From: Sciurus carolinensis
Lineage: Eukaryota > Chordata > Mammalia > Rodentia > Sciuridae
Assembly: GCF_902686445.1 (NCBI RefSeq)
Contig: NC_062226.1
Location: 9,602,501 to 9,666,500, forward strand
Length of the DNA stretch: 64,000 bases
Reading direction: 5' to 3'
Positions 14,542 to 28,900 of the stretch are shown in pieces. Below the pieces are notes generated by a model. The model saw only the letters and a list, made by a program, of their open reading frames with translations. It did no database searches and was not told where the DNA came from. The stretch's first letter is position 1. Every line of letters starts with the position of its first letter. The translations under genes were made by a program, and so were the position numbers.

Positions 14542-14874
14542 GTCTAATTTTTGTGAAAAGCGTCTAATTAGATCAATCATTTGTTTTTAGTATGATAACT
14601 AAAGGTTCTCATTTGTGAGAACTTGTCGGGGTTATTTGAAATGTTGGAGTAAGGAAACATTTCTGTTTAATACTTCAGGGAATTTGTTGTTTTAATCTAA
14701 GAATAGGGGAGGAGGTTCACTGTATTCTTAACTACACAAGGGCCATTTCAGAGGCCAAGAGTGGTGTTTTCTTGAATATAATTAAAATTTCTTACTTCCC
14801 CTTCATAAAAATTCCTTTCTGGTGACTTACAAATAATGCTATAGCTGCTTGGGTTCCCCCCCGCCCCTTTTTTG

Positions 14875-15167
14875 TTGTTGTTGATGGACCTTTTATGTGG
14901 TGCCAAGAATTGAACCCAGTGCCTCAAACATGCTAGGCAAGTGCTCTACCAGAGCTACAACCCCAGCCCCTTCCTCTCAGTATTGAACCCTCAGACTGTC
15001 TACACTGAGCTATATCCCAGCCCTTATTTTCTACATTTAGACAGGGTCTAATTTTCTACATTTAGACAAGAAGACCCTAAGTTGCTTAGCTGGTTCCAAA
15101 GTTGGCAGTCTTCCTGCCTCAGCTCTCTTGTCACTGGGATTACAGGGATAGGTCATTGTGCCTGGCT
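14875..15167 (-). mobile_element. ID then B1/ID composite
   Basis: ID at 14875-14970; composite at 14978-15167, with an internal tandem copy of ATTTTCTACATTTAGACA near 15027-15066. Between the HSPA5 and RABEPK 3' ends. Confidence 0.75.
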
Positions 15168-15289
15168 TGATTCTCTTAAGAATTGATGGAGGTTTTGTTA
15201 GATTTTCAATTTAAAAATACTTGCCCCCCCCCCCCAAAAAAAAAAAGGAAGGGGCCTGATCAATGATAACTTTTACACACTTAGATTTT

Positions 15290-15375
15290 CATTTATTTTT
15301 AATTTTTGTGGTGCTGGGGATCAAATCCAAGGCTTTGCACTTAACCAAGCATGCACTGTGCCACTTAGTTGGACT
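15290..15375 (-). mobile_element. ID-like fragment
   Basis: GTGGTGCTGGGGATCAAATC, then a diverged core. Confidence 0.6.
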
Positions 15376-15609
15376 CATTTTATAATCTTAAAAGGTAAAC
15401 AAGATGTACTTTGAGCCCAGCTACACTAGTATCTCTTAATGAAAATTTTCAGTGGTAGTAGGGTAGCATCTAGATGGTGAGCCAAATACTAAACTGTCCC
15501 ACTTGTAAGACAAAGGCTGTGGTTGTGTTAGTCTTAGGACTATTTGAGTTGGCTTCTCGAGAAAAGGGATGGTTTAGGTGGGTGGTAAGTATGCTCAATA
15601 AATGCCATC

Positions 15610-15615
15610 TTTATT
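15610..15615 (-). terminator. Candidate RABEPK poly(A) signal AATAAA
   Basis: TTTATT on the + strand reads AATAAA on the minus strand, about 735 nt after the RABEPK stop. It would put a composite SINE (15966-16165) inside the 3' UTR. Other AT-rich hexamers exist, so this is only a candidate. Confidence 0.3.
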
Positions 15616-15965
15616 GTCTGGTGCTAACATGAAATCCTAGACTGCCCAAGGATAAGTATTATGTAGAGGGGTAACCAGCTGGAAGGTTAACTTGCTAAGG
15701 ATGGTAGACTGGGCCCAACACCAATTTTTTCTGAATACTAAGGCTTATACTTCTGCATTGTCTCAAAAGCATTTGGGTAGGCCTATAGTGTAAGAGAAGG
15801 TCTGCAGGCCAAGCCTAATCAAATGTTAAAAGTGACCTATCCCCACAGGCTATCACTACTGTGCATCAAATAGTCTGCCCCTCTCTATAAGGATCAACTA
15901 ATGAATATTAGCAAGAACTTCAACTGGTAAATGTCTACTCTAATGCCTGTGACTTGTCTTCATTT

Positions 15966-16165
15966 AGCACCAGCCCCCCCGCCAACCCCTGCCAGTACTG
16001 GGGATTAAACCCAGGGGTGTCTACCACTAAGCTACTACATACATCCTCAGCCCTTTTTTATTTTGAGATGGAGTCACTGAGTTGCCCAAGCCGGCCTCGA
16101 ACTTTTGAGCCTCCTGGGAGGTTCAAAGTCACAGGGATTACAGACATTTGCCACCAAGGCTCATT
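15966..16165 (-). mobile_element. B1/ID composite SINE near the RABEPK stop
   Basis: CAGTACTGGGGATTAAACCC to GGGATTACAGACATTTGCC. Possibly within the RABEPK 3' UTR. Confidence 0.75.
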
Positions 16166-16350
16166 TTTACCTAGGTTTTACTGCTGGTAAAACCTTTTTT
16201 ACAATGGAACTTTCTGTGTTAGGCTGTCTAGTTGTTTCTTTACTTACCAAACTAGGTAAAAGCAAGATGGATATATTGTACAGAAAATATTTTGAAGGCA
16301 TAAAACCGTTAAGGTTTCACTTAACTTTTATGAAAGTAACAAACATTTTT

Positions 16351-16640
16351 TTAGTCAATTACCGTCACAATACAATCATTATAGATTTCCCCTTCTGTAT
16401 TCATACCACCAAACACAAAACAGAGCAGTATGTCACTCCGACCTTCCTCAGGTGAGCTGCCACATTGTGCCACTCTGTCGGTGGAATCCCCTTTCTCAAT
16501 TTCACAGTTTAGGGAAACTGAATTTGAGTCTTCTTTTTCAGAAGTAGATGTCACTGGCCATGGAATGATACACATGGAATGATCCAAACGTCCAGAGGGC
16601 AGCAAAGTATCAAATTTAAGCAGGGTCCAATGCTTCTTTT
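16351..16640 (-). CDS. RABEPK: RABEPK coding exon 7 (terminal)
   Basis: EKKHWTLLKF, GRLDHSMCIIPWPV, a Ser/Glu-rich variable loop, then LLCFVFGGMNTEGE and the C-terminus DCIVTVID. The TAA stop is the complement of 16351-16353. Confidence 0.95.
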
Positions 16641-17893
16641 CTGTTAGGGGTAAAGAACCAAAGGTGCATGTTAAGAAATTTCAAGGGCTGGGGTTGTGGC
16701 TCAGTGGTAGAGCACTTGCCTCGTGTGTGAGACACTGTGTTTGAGTCTCAGCACCACATATAAATATATGAAAAAAAGGTCCATCAACTACTAAATATTA
16801 AAAACATTTCAAGAGATGCTCAGTAATTTACTGCATCAGCTAATGAGGGGGGAAAAAAACCCTACAGATAGTGTTACTGTTTTAATGATGTCATTCCCTG
16901 TAAGTTTAACTTTTATTTCTTTAGATTTAGACATGGAGGAACTAAACTGAAAAGCCAAAGCACTATGTCACTTTGCAAAGCTTGTTTGCACCACTCACCT
17001 ATGTGATACTGGTACATTGTGTCCAGTGCTCCAGTGGGAGTCATTCCTCCAAAGACATATATATGTTTTCCCAAAGTCACAGCTGAGTGGGCAGCACAGC
17101 CTGCTGGAGCAGCCCCTGTGGGACTGAGCTTCTGCCACTTCATGTCACCTGTGGAGAGAGAGTTTTGGCACAGTATGGGCTAAAATGTGGTTTCAAACTT
17201 ATTTAATGCAGTTTGCAAATCAATCACTGAGGTCATTCACTAGGAACTCATGAGAGGTGACAGAGCAAGGTCTAGTGTGCATAAGAATTACTTGGGAGTG
17301 GGGCTTGAATGGGTAGTCTAGGGAGGGAGGGAAATGCTCAGTGATCTATAGTTTTTGCAACTAATCTACAGGATTCTGCTGTAGTGGTCTCTGGAACACA
17401 TTGAGAAATATGATGCAACCTTACATAATGACTATCATCTTTGTTTGGTAAACTGAGCATTTAAAACACATGTACAGGGGCTGGGGTTATGACTTGGCAG
17501 TAGGTGAGGCGCTGGGTTCGATCCCCAGCACCACATAAAAATAAATAAAAACAGGTGTCTACCTACACCAAAAAAAATATTTGGAAAAAAAAAAAAAGGT
17601 GTAACACATGCTTATGTGTTTTCAATACTAAGTTATTCAGAAAGCAACTTTGTAAGTACTGGCTGGTTACTTTCAGTATCTTGTTCACTTAATTCTCATA
17701 ACAGCTCGGTGAATTGCTATTATTTGTGCCTACCCACTTCTTACGGATGAGCACAAGGGATTATTAGAGAGGGAAAGAGGCTTGCTTAAGATCCCACAGC
17801 TTGTAAGTGGTAGAGCTAGACACACATTCTGAGGTCCTGCTCCAAAACCTGAGTCCTCTACACTTCAATTTGCTACCTCAGCACCTACTTGCA

Positions 17894-17929
<36 letters not shown>

Positions 17930-19506
17930 TACTGGGAAGCCCAAGGGTGCTCTACCTCTGAGCTACATCCCCAGTCTTTTTTATTTTATTTATTTTGAGA
18001 CAAGGTCTCACTAAATTGCTTAGGGCCTTGCTAAATTGCTTAGACTGGCCTCAAATTTGCAAACCACCTGCCTTAGCCTCTCAAGTCTCTGAGATTACAT
18101 GTGTGCGACACCATGCCTTGCTTCTATCTATTTTTGCAGAGATGATTTGCATTTTTCAAACAAGAATTTAAGAAGCAAAATTAGTATATTACTATATTTT
18201 AGGTTTAGAGAACTATTTGAGTAAATAGGAAAAATAGACAGGAAATAGTTCTTCAGCACAAGAGAAAAGGACTTCCTTTTTAAAAATAAGCATGAAACCC
18301 CAAGTGACTGCCTGCAAGAAATGCTTCTCTAAAGACTGAAGATCCTTTCCATCTGTCAAAATGAGACAGGGTCAAGTATTTGGGGCCATAATGCTGGCCA
18401 GTGCAGGAATCCCAGCCAGCATCCCCAGGCTTCAAAGAACCCAGTGCTTGGTAAGGTTGTCTGCATAGGAGTGCCCATGCCTTTTGCCCATGGTTTCATT
18501 GGTCTTGGAGTCTAGAGCAATGCAGAACTGTTCATTTATTAATCTATCCACTCATGAACAGACGTATATCCATCACCCAGAATGTTCCAGACACTGTGCT
18601 AAGTGCTAAAAATACACCTGTTAACAAGAGATGAGTCCCTGACCAAAAGGAGCTCACAACCCAAAGGAATGACCCAGAGGGAGACCAGGCTCTCCAGGGC
18701 CTGGCAGTGTCCTTCAGCTACTTAAAGACAATTCTCATGTTCTAATTTTCTTTTTCTTGTGTTTTCAAATGTTTAGCCTGAGAAGCACGCAATTCTGGTC
18801 TTTCACCTTCAGACATATCCTAAAATGTTACCCTGGTCCTGTGTGGGTAATGATGAATGCCTGAAATTCAGTTGGAGAACACAAACCATAATGAGCACGG
18901 CATAGTGGTGCATTCCTGTAATCCCAGTGACTGGGGAGGCTGAGGCAGGAGGATTGCAAGTTCTAGATCAGGCTTGGCAACTCAGAGGGGTCCTGTCTCA
19001 AAAATAAAAAATATAAGGGGCTAGGGGCTCTCAGTGGTTAAGCACACCTGGTTCAATCCTCATTACCAAAAATAAAAAAGAAAAGCACATCTAATAGAGT
19101 TTGTTTTTTTGTTTGTTTGTTTGTCTGTTTTTGTTTTTTGATACAGGGGATTGAGTCCAGCGCCTTGTGCATGCTAGGCAAGTACTCTACCCCTGAGCTG
19201 GATCCCCATCCCTTTTTATGTTGAGACAGGGTCTCACTAAGTAGCCTAGGCTGGCCTTCATCTTACTAGCCTCCTGCCTCAGTCTCTGGAAAAGTTGGGA
19301 TTCCAGGTATCCACCACTGTGCCCAAGTTTGTTTAAAAAAAAAAAAAAAAAAGCAGCCAGGAGTGATGGAGCATGCCTATAATCCCAGCTACTTGGGAGA
19401 CTGAGGCAGGAGGATCACAAGTTCTAAGCCAACCTGGGCAACCAACCTAGCAAGACCCTGTCTTAAAATGGGGTTCAATCCCAGTACCACCAAAAAATAA
19501 ATAAAT

Positions 19507-19537
<31 letters not shown>

Positions 19538-22500
19538 TTTAAGCAGACAAGTGTCCATGCTTTCCACCCTACTTACTTGTATTGATGCAATGGAGGTCAT
19601 CAAAGAATTTGTCCCCTGCCAAGCCTCCATGGATGAAGAGCTTTGTCCCTGCTGCTACCATCACATGACCATGCCGGGGAGATGGAGGACTTCCAGATGT
19701 CTTTGGCTGTGACCAGGTCAGAGTATCTAGAAAGGTAAATTCACTGGCATCAAGTGGCAAAGCTATGAAGCAAGAAACATACCCAAGCTTCTTTATCCCT
19801 CCCAGCAAGCAGAGATACTATAGGAGGAGCTTCCTTCTTAGAGACCAACCTGAGCATCCAGAACATATTTCCCTTACTCTGCAGCCTGCACAGCCTCTGC
19901 CTGGATGCTTCCAGGGCTGGAGGGCACACTAACTAACATGTTTGCCCCTTCTTTGGGGAGTTAGGAGGCCATTTCTTGTTTTTAATTGAAATAATCTCCC
20001 CTGAAGCTTCAATCTAGAACTTCCCAAAAGTTAAAATGAACAAGTAGACTTCTTCTGAAACAAGATTTTTTTTTTTTTTTTTGTAACAGGGATTGTACCC
20101 AGGGGTGTTCAACTACTGAGCCACATTCCCAGCCCTTTATATATTTTTAATTTTGAGACAAGGTCTTGCAAAGTTGCTTTCAGCTTGCCACCCTCCTGCC
20201 TCAGTCTCCTGAACTGCTGAGATTATAGGCATGTGCCACCACACCTAGCCATTCCCTGCCCTTTTTATTTTGAGGCAGGGTCTCACTAAGTTGCTCAGGG
20301 TCTTGGTAAATTGCTGAGACTGGCCTGGAACTTGTGATCCTCCTGCCTCAGTTTCCTGAGTAGCTGGAATTACAGGCATGCGCTATGGCACCTGGGTAGG
20401 ATTTAGTTTCTATAGGTGTAAAATGGGGATAGAGGCAATACCTAATTTTCAGGGTTGAGGTGTGCATTAAATGAGATTGTGTACATAGTGTATCTATTTT
20501 ATATAAATGTTTGTAACACATACAAAGATTAATATATACAAATGTTCACTGTACCAATGTCAGCAAAAAGCTAATCAGTAGGAAAATGAATGAATAAAAG
20601 ATACACATAGAAGGATATGCTTTGCATGGAAATTGGTACTGACTTAGATATTCATAAAGCATAATTTAAAAAAGAAATAACAACAACAATAATATAGTTA
20701 ATATTTATTAGGTACTTTTTATGTCCCAGGTTGTGTGCTATATACTTTATCATATTATCTCATTTAATCTTTACAACCTCTTGCTGTTGTGTGACTTGGG
20801 AGGCTGAGGCAGGAGTATCGTAAGTTCAAGGCCAGCCTCAGCAATTTAGCAGGACCTTCAACAACTTAGCAAGACTGTCTCAAAATAAAAAACCTAACAA
20901 GTCAGGTGCAGTGCCACATCCAGTAGCTGGGGAGGCTGAGGCAGAAGGATCACAAGTTCAAAGTCAGCCTCAGCAATTTAGGAAGGGTCTGAACAACTTA
21001 GCCAGACCCTGTCTCTTAATAAAATATTAAAAAGGGCTGGGAATGTGGCTCAGTGGTTAATTGCCCCTGGGTTTAATCTGTGATTCAAAAAAAAAAAAAA
21101 ATTTGTGGTAAGCACTACTATTTTCTCTATTTTACAAGTAAGCAGACTAAGGCCAAGAGAGATTAAGTCATTAGCCTAAAGTAACAAAGAAACCTTGTAT
21201 CAGATCTGGTTTTAATTCGGGTTGTGTGGTTTCAAAGTTTATGCTTTCAACTACCAAGACCTACCTCTACTCTAAAAGAAAGATGTACTTCTGGGTATGG
21301 TGGCACATGCCTGCAATCCCAGTGACTCAGAAGGCTAAGGCAGGAGGATCTCAAATTCAAGACCAGCGTCAGCACTTTAAGGGGCCCTAAGCAACTTAGA
21401 GAGACCATGTCTCAAAATAAAAAATAAAAAAACTGGTGGTGTAGCTCATTGGTCCCTGTTTTCAATTCCCAGTGCAAGAAAATAGATAAATGAATACAAG
21501 CTGCAGAACAGCATGTATAATTGGATTCCATGTATGTGTTTTTAAAGTTTTTATAATTTCAAAATTCACAGAAAATTCACATATGCACCTGTACACAAGA
21601 CTGTATGATTTATAAGTGCATAAAAAAGTCTGGAAGGAGAGGTAAGAAACTGCTAATGGTGTTTACTTGTCTAAAGAGTACTAGGGAAAGGCTGAAGAGG
21701 AAGCATTTACTTTTCTACTCTATGAACTTTACTGTTTGAATTTTTAAAATTGATCATGGATATCTTTTCAATGCAAATGTTGCTACAAAAAGAATCTATA
21801 TATCAGCTAAGGAATATACCAAAGGAGTCTAGAAGCGGGAACTTGGCCACAGTTTCACTTTCTATCTTTGCTTCCTATACATGGGTAAACTGCAGGCCAA
21901 GACAGTCCTGAGCAGGTTAAGTGGCATCCCTGAGGTTCCTGCTAGTTCATACTTGCATCAAACACATGCAGCTTCACATCCTGCACAGGCTGGGCACCTC
22001 TCTCTCCACCCCCAAAGACATACAGCTGGTTTCCAATAGCTGCCGATGATGTGTGGAATGTTCTTGGAGATGGTGGGGGGCTGGTCACTTCTGGTGTCGT
22101 CCAAGTCCCAGTTTCTGGTCCAGAGAAAAGGCAGGGTTCTAAAACTCCAGGCTTACTCTTTTTTTTGTGTGTGGGGGTGCTAGTGACTGAACCCAGGGTC
22201 TTGTGCATGCAAGGCAAGCAGTCTGCTATTGATCTACAGTCTCAGTCCTTGACCTTGACTCTTGGTAGAGGTAGGTAGGGTCACTTTATTACCCTGATCC
22301 TTTAGAGGGACAATGGAGTTTTAGGTAAGAAGCTCAAACTTAGCCAGGTGCGGTGGCACATGCCTGTAATCCCTGCAGCTCAGGAGGCTGAGGCAGGAGG
22401 ATTGAGAGTTCAAAGCCAGACTCAGTAAAAGCGAGGCACTGAGCAACTTAGTGAGATCCTGGCTCTAAATAAAATACAAAATAGGGCTGGGAATTTGGCT

Positions 22501-22887
22501 CAGTGGTCAAGTGCCACTGAGTTCAATACCCAGTACCAGCTCCCCCAACAACAACAACAAAAAGTCAATATCCCCTTTCAACCCTTTTAATACTTGATTG
22601 ACTACCCTTCCCTGAGTTCACTCAGAGGAGCTCAAAATTTGCTAAAATTCATTCCAATTAGATGCCAGAGTCCAAATGTGCCAAATTCCCCAGAAAATGT
22701 AGCCATTAAATGAAAGTAGACAATATTATTACAGTTTCAGTACCAATAATAAGAGTTCTTATAAGATAATAAGTGCTAAATAAAGCAGTGCAGTGGTGCA
22801 CACCTGTAATCCCAGAGATTCGGGAGGCTGAAGGAGGAGGATGGCAAATTTGAGGTCAGCCAGGACAACTTAATGAGACCCAATCTC

Positions 22888-22932
<45 letters not shown>

Positions 22933-25900
22933 TTAGAAAGGGCTGAGGAGGTAGCTTAGCTCAATGGTAAAGCATCCCTAGGTTCAATTCCTGTAGCACA
23001 CACACATGTACACACACAAAGTACTAAATAAATGTTAGATTTCCCCTGTTATACAGAAGGAAATTTAAGCAGAGATAGATTTATCACTTATTCAAGGTGA
23101 CATGGCTAGTAAATGGTTGAGTTGGGATTTAAACTACTTTAATAACACTAGGATCTATTATTCTCCTCTTCTGACTTGAAAATGAAAGCTCACCACCTGG
23201 TAGATACATAGAAGTTTCTTCTTTCTCTTTAGAATAAAACATGAACTCTATAGAAACAGATGTATTAACTGAACACCTTCTTTGCCCTGAACACTCTGCC
23301 ATTCCAAATTTCCTCACTCAACCCTTGGAGGTGGGTAAAAAGTATTTCCATTTTGCAATGAGGAAACTGAAACTCAGAAACTTAAAATTCTGTCTCCCAG
23401 GTCACAGCACTTCTGAGAAGGAGCTTAAACTCATGTCTGTCAGAGTCCCACAATGGCTCCAACCCAGCATCCCAAGGATTAGTTCTTTTTTTTTGGTAAC
23501 TTTTTATTTTTTATTTTGAGACCAGGGTCTTGCTAAGTTGCTGAGGCAGCTTTGAACTTGCAATCCTCCTGCTTCACTGGGATTGCAGGCATGTGCCACT
23601 GTATCCAGCCTGAGGATTATTTCTTGCCTGGAAAATTCTATGCCTTTTGTAAAAGGTCTGCATTCAATATGCAAAATGCTGCACGAAGCATCTGCAGTAC
23701 GTGTAGAACTCAAACATGAACCTGGAGACTTAACAAATCCCAGCCTACATTCAAAGCAAAAGATAATCATGTTGGTAGCTATGGATGTTGGACAGTTTTT
23801 GGGTCTTAGATTTAGAAGGTACACAAGTCAAACATCAGCACAATCCACAAAGGAGTCTTAAGCCATTTGAAGGACTTGCCCTGGCAACAAAAGCAACTAA
23901 CAACTCAGATTTTCCATGTTTCTTGGGTACTGTGTCAATTATACTTTCCAGGAGGAAAAAGGATATGGTGAGGAAATCAATTCCTTTGATAGAAACTTTC
24001 CAAAGTCTCACTGTGTTTTCGTTTTTGTTTTTGTTGCTACTGTGGATTGAACCCAGGGACACTTAGCACTTAGCCATACCCAGTCCTTTAAAACATTTTG
24101 TTTAGAGCCTCACTAATTTGCTAAGGCTGGCCTTGAACTTGAGACCTTCCTGCCTCAGACTCCCAAGTCCAGGGGATTATAGGTGTGTGCCACTACGCCT
24201 AGCTCACAATATTTTATTTAAATGAATACCATCAATGAGAATCAAAAGGGTAGGGTTCCAGAACTGATTTCCATTTTCCAAATCATACCTACATTAACCA
24301 TAACAACTAACAAATACTGAGAGTTTTAACTCTTTGCCAGATATCAGGTTAATTTGAACCCTTGAGAAATTAACAAGGGATGAAACATTACTATCCTGAT
24401 GTGACGGAAAATAAATCTTAAGCAGAGAGAGGTTAAAATACTAGCTGAAGGTCATGGATAGTACCTAGAAGAGGAGATCTTGATCTGCATTTTTTTTGGG
24501 GGGTACTAGTAATTGAACTCAGGGGCACTGACCATTGAGCAACATCCTTCTTGTAATTTGTTTAGAACCAGGGTCTCACTGAGTTGCTTAGTGCCTTGCT
24601 TTTGCTGTGATTGGCTCTGAACTCTCGATCCTCCTGTCTCAGGCTCCTGAGCTGCTGGGATTATAGGTATTTGCCACCATGCCTGCTCTCGCCTGTATTT
24701 ATTTTGTGTGTGTGTGTTTGTGTGTGTGTGTGGTGCTAGGGATTAAAACCTGGGACTCACGCATGCTAGGCAAGTGCTCTATCACTGGGCTACATACCCT
24801 TTTATTTTGAGACTGGGTTTTTCTAAATTGCCCAGGCTGGCCTCAAACTTGCAATCCTCCTGACTCAGCTTCCTAAGTAGCTGAGATTATAGGCATGTGC
24901 CACCACATCTAGCTTGTAAATAATATTCATAAAGAGAAAAATAAAACAAAATTTAAAAAATTTTCTGTAATTTAAAAAAATTACAGAAAAGTTCAGGGCT
25001 GGGGTTGTGGCTCAGTGGTAGAGCACTTGCCTCACATGCGTGAGGCACTGGATTTGATCCTCAGCACCACAGAAAAGTAAATAAAATAAAGGTATTGTGT
25101 CTATCTACAACTAAAAATTTAGGGAAAAAACAAACAAACAAACAAGTTCACCTCCTGTAGGTAGCTGAGCAACCTCCTGGGAGTGATGCTCTCAAATTGC
25201 TTTCCCTTTGATAAAACTATCAGTGAGACCAGTCAGGGACCAGGCAATTTTGGCTTAAAGAAGCATACCAACAAGTCCTGAGGCAGAGTATCTTAACTTT
25301 GGCATTTACTGACATTTTAGAGCAGTCCTGTCCTTAGAGGACATATAGTAGCATCTCTGGGCTCCAAATACTTGATGCCATAGCTACCCTGACCCCAACT
25401 GTCAAAAACAAAAATATTTCCAGATATGGTCTAATCTCCCATGTGGGGCATAAAAGCCCCCACTAGAGAACACTGATCTAGGTGATCTGGGTTCTAGCCT
25501 GGTTCAGTCACTGACTCCCTGGTAACTTTAGGAAAGTTACATCCCTCTCCCTGGATCTGAGCTGCACACTTAGCATAGCTGTTCTCTGAAGTTCCTTCCA
25601 GTTTGGATATTTGAAGAGTTGATAAATTCCTGTGTTTTATGAGGTCAGAAAAGTTAAATGGATTAATTAGTACAATCTGAACATACTGGAATTGAAAGTA
25701 GATTTATGTGTGCATGATGAAAATAAACCAACTGTTGGTAACTTACCAGGATTCAGAACTTGAAGACAATTTCGGTTTCCTGACTGGTCGGCCCCTCCAA
25801 ATACCCAGATGTTGCCAGGTGTGCAGGAGGGAATGAAGCTGGCATGCTCGTACCGTGGCAAGAGGCCCCCGCAGGTGGGTAAATCCCACTGATGTGTCCC

Positions 25901-28900
25901 TAGAAAACATTTCACCCAGTTCCTCAGTTGGAGCTGTCAAATGCTTATGTTGATTGACAAATTTGGGGAGGGTAGTTAACAAAAGACTGATCGCCCAAAC
26001 GAACAACTATTAAGTCACCTAAGGGAATGTGGTCAACCTCTGAGAAGATTGATAGTAGACATTTTGGGGGCTATCTGCCTAGTCCATAAGCCCTCTTCTA
26101 TGGAAACTGTCCCCACTCTCCCTTCCAACCACATGGGTAGAGCCTAGACAAAATGTTTGTGCAACACATTGACTTTCTAGTCTTAGTTAACTGAGTCAGA
26201 GGTAGCCAGTTAACCTAAATGGCCAATCAGATCCATTGTTTCTACTCTCTCATGAGGTTGGGATGTGCTTCTTGCCCCTGGATTCTGCAAAACATCTCTG
26301 GTATCTCTATAAATTTCTCTCTCTCTTTGCTGGTTTAAGCGGGTTTCTCTTAACTGCAACTAGATGATTTTTGTTTGAACCAAGTTCACTGAACAATAAC
26401 ACCTGACCTATCAGTTGTTTTACTAACACCTAACCTATCAGATGTTTTAGTTAGTAAACCCTTTCCATAGGGTGTTCACAGGCACTATCTTTTTGGATCA
26501 TTATGGTGGCCAACTTAAGCAGGTTATATCCACACCACATTGTACACTGAGGTCCAGATGGTTTAGCCAGGATCACAAAGCTAGTAACAAGTTACAAGGT
26601 GTAACTTTGGGCTGGGTATGTAACTCAGTGGTAGAATGCTTGCCTAGCATGTGCAAAGCCCTGGGTTTGATGCCCAGTACTGGAAAAATAAAAAACAAAA
26701 CAACCAAAAAAAATGGTCTGGTTTCTTAGGATAATTTTTGTGCGTATGTGTGTGGTAGGCCTTGCATGTTCTAGGCAAGCATTCTATCACTGAACTATGT
26801 CCCAAGCCCATCAATTTTTAAATGTACACTCCTTACAATTGATTTGTAATCAACACATGACTAAAACAAAAACAAATATTACATGGAACTAATAATACAT
26901 ATATGTGGATCACCAGTTTTTTAACTTTTTCCCTATGCATAGCACATAGTAGTCACTGGTTCATTAGTTTGTTCACTTACTCATTCGTTCATTCAATGAT
27001 TGATTCATTCATTCACCCAAATACTAATATAGCATCTGCTCTGTGCTAATTGCTCTGGTAGTGGCTGGGGATACAATGATGAATAAAATAACCACGTTTC
27101 CTTGTTTCCAAGGAGGTAATACTCTGTGGGGAAGATCCTTAGGAAACAATCCCATGTGCTATGGACTATGAAGGGGGAAGAGGATGGGAGAGTAGAATAC
27201 TGTGGACCACAGAAGAAAGTAGTGACAAAACTATCCAAAAGTACCAGGGAAAGCTTCCTGACAGAAACAACTTTACTTTTTTTTTTTTTTTTTTTAGTAT
27301 CAGGGATTGAACCCAGGAGGGCTTAACTGCTGAGCCACATCCCCAGCCCTTTTCATTTTTTGAAATAGGGTCTTCCTAAGTTGCTGAGGCTGGCTTTGAA
27401 CTTGGGATTCTCCTGCTTCGACTTCCTGAGCTGCTGGGATTACAGGCATGAGCCACCATACCTGGTCAGAAATGACATTTAATCTGGGATTTGGGAAGAG
27501 CTTTCCATGCAGAGGGAATAGTCAGGATATGCATGGCTTGGAGGTGGGATATTCAAGATGTATTCAAGGAAATGAAGGCTATTTAGTGCAGCAAATGTGT
27601 GCACCAAGAAATGAGGCTGGGAAAGGCTTGAGAGGGGCCTGATGGGGTTGCACTTGTATTTAAGACAACATTCTCTGGAAATTCTGGTTTGGAAAATGCA
27701 CTGTACTGTGGGTAAACTTGGAGGCAGGGAGACCAGCAAGGAAGTGATTGTAACAGTCTAGTTAAGAGGTAACAGTGGCTTGGACTATAGTGGTAGTAGT
27801 GAGAATGGACCAACATGGATGAAGATAGGATATATTGGCAACCTGATAATTCATTGGATATGTGGATGGAAGGAGAGGTAGGAGTCACAGATGTACCCTG
27901 GAGAAATATATAATGAATCAGTGATTGGATGTTCTGGGCTCCATATAGGCCCATATGGGGTCTGACCCCTGAAACAAGGAGGTCCTGGTCAGGTGGATAT
28001 GTGCCAGAGGTCTGCTGAAACCTGTCAGTGATGCACTTTTTTTTTTTAAAGGAAAACCCTGCTGTTAGGTCAGAGCTGGTATTGTGAAGAATGCTCTGCT
28101 CACACCTGGTAGCCCAAAGCCAGCTGTGTTCTGTAGCTGTTCATCTTACCCAGATTCATGGTGTGCACATCTGAGAAGCTTCTGTTTGGATTTGCTCCTC
28201 CAACAATGACGACCTTCCCTCTCTTGGCATTGCCAACTGGGGGTAAATATGAGCAACTATGGCCAACTCGAGCACAGGGGTTGTCTCCAGGGGGAGTCAA
28301 GGTGTACCTGCCAAAAAGAGGATGTAGTCAGGAGGCCTGAGCACAGAACAAGTGTAGCGGGTGTGTTCTTTTCATTCCTCATGAAATGTTCACAGAGTGA
28401 AGGGACTGGATACATACACAGACACTTTAATTGTATCCAGCAATGCAGCACTTCCCTGATCAATAGTAGTATCTTCCTTCTGCTCACAGCCTTTGGTTTT
28501 TCAATTTTGTCACTACTTCCATCTTGTAGTAATCTAAGGGAGATACGCTGAGCTGGTAACGACCCATATGGTGGACAGGAAAAATAACATCCACTAATGT
28601 TCACTGTTATGTCTTGGCACAACAGTGCAGGGATCATAAACATGGTTTATGAATTCAAGTCTCAGCTCCAGTACTTTCTAGATGTGTGACCTTTTGGAAG
28701 TCCCTTAACCTTTCTGAACTTCACTTTCTTCATTTGTAAAACAAGGAGAGCAACATTTCTTACCTCAAAAGGTGGTCATGAAAACTCAACACCAGTAGCA
28801 GTGTACAGAGGGTTTTGGTAAAGGGTGGCTAGAGCACTAAGTGCCTTCACAAGGACACCTACAGCCCTAAGGCTCTTGCCACTAACCAATGATGTCTACC

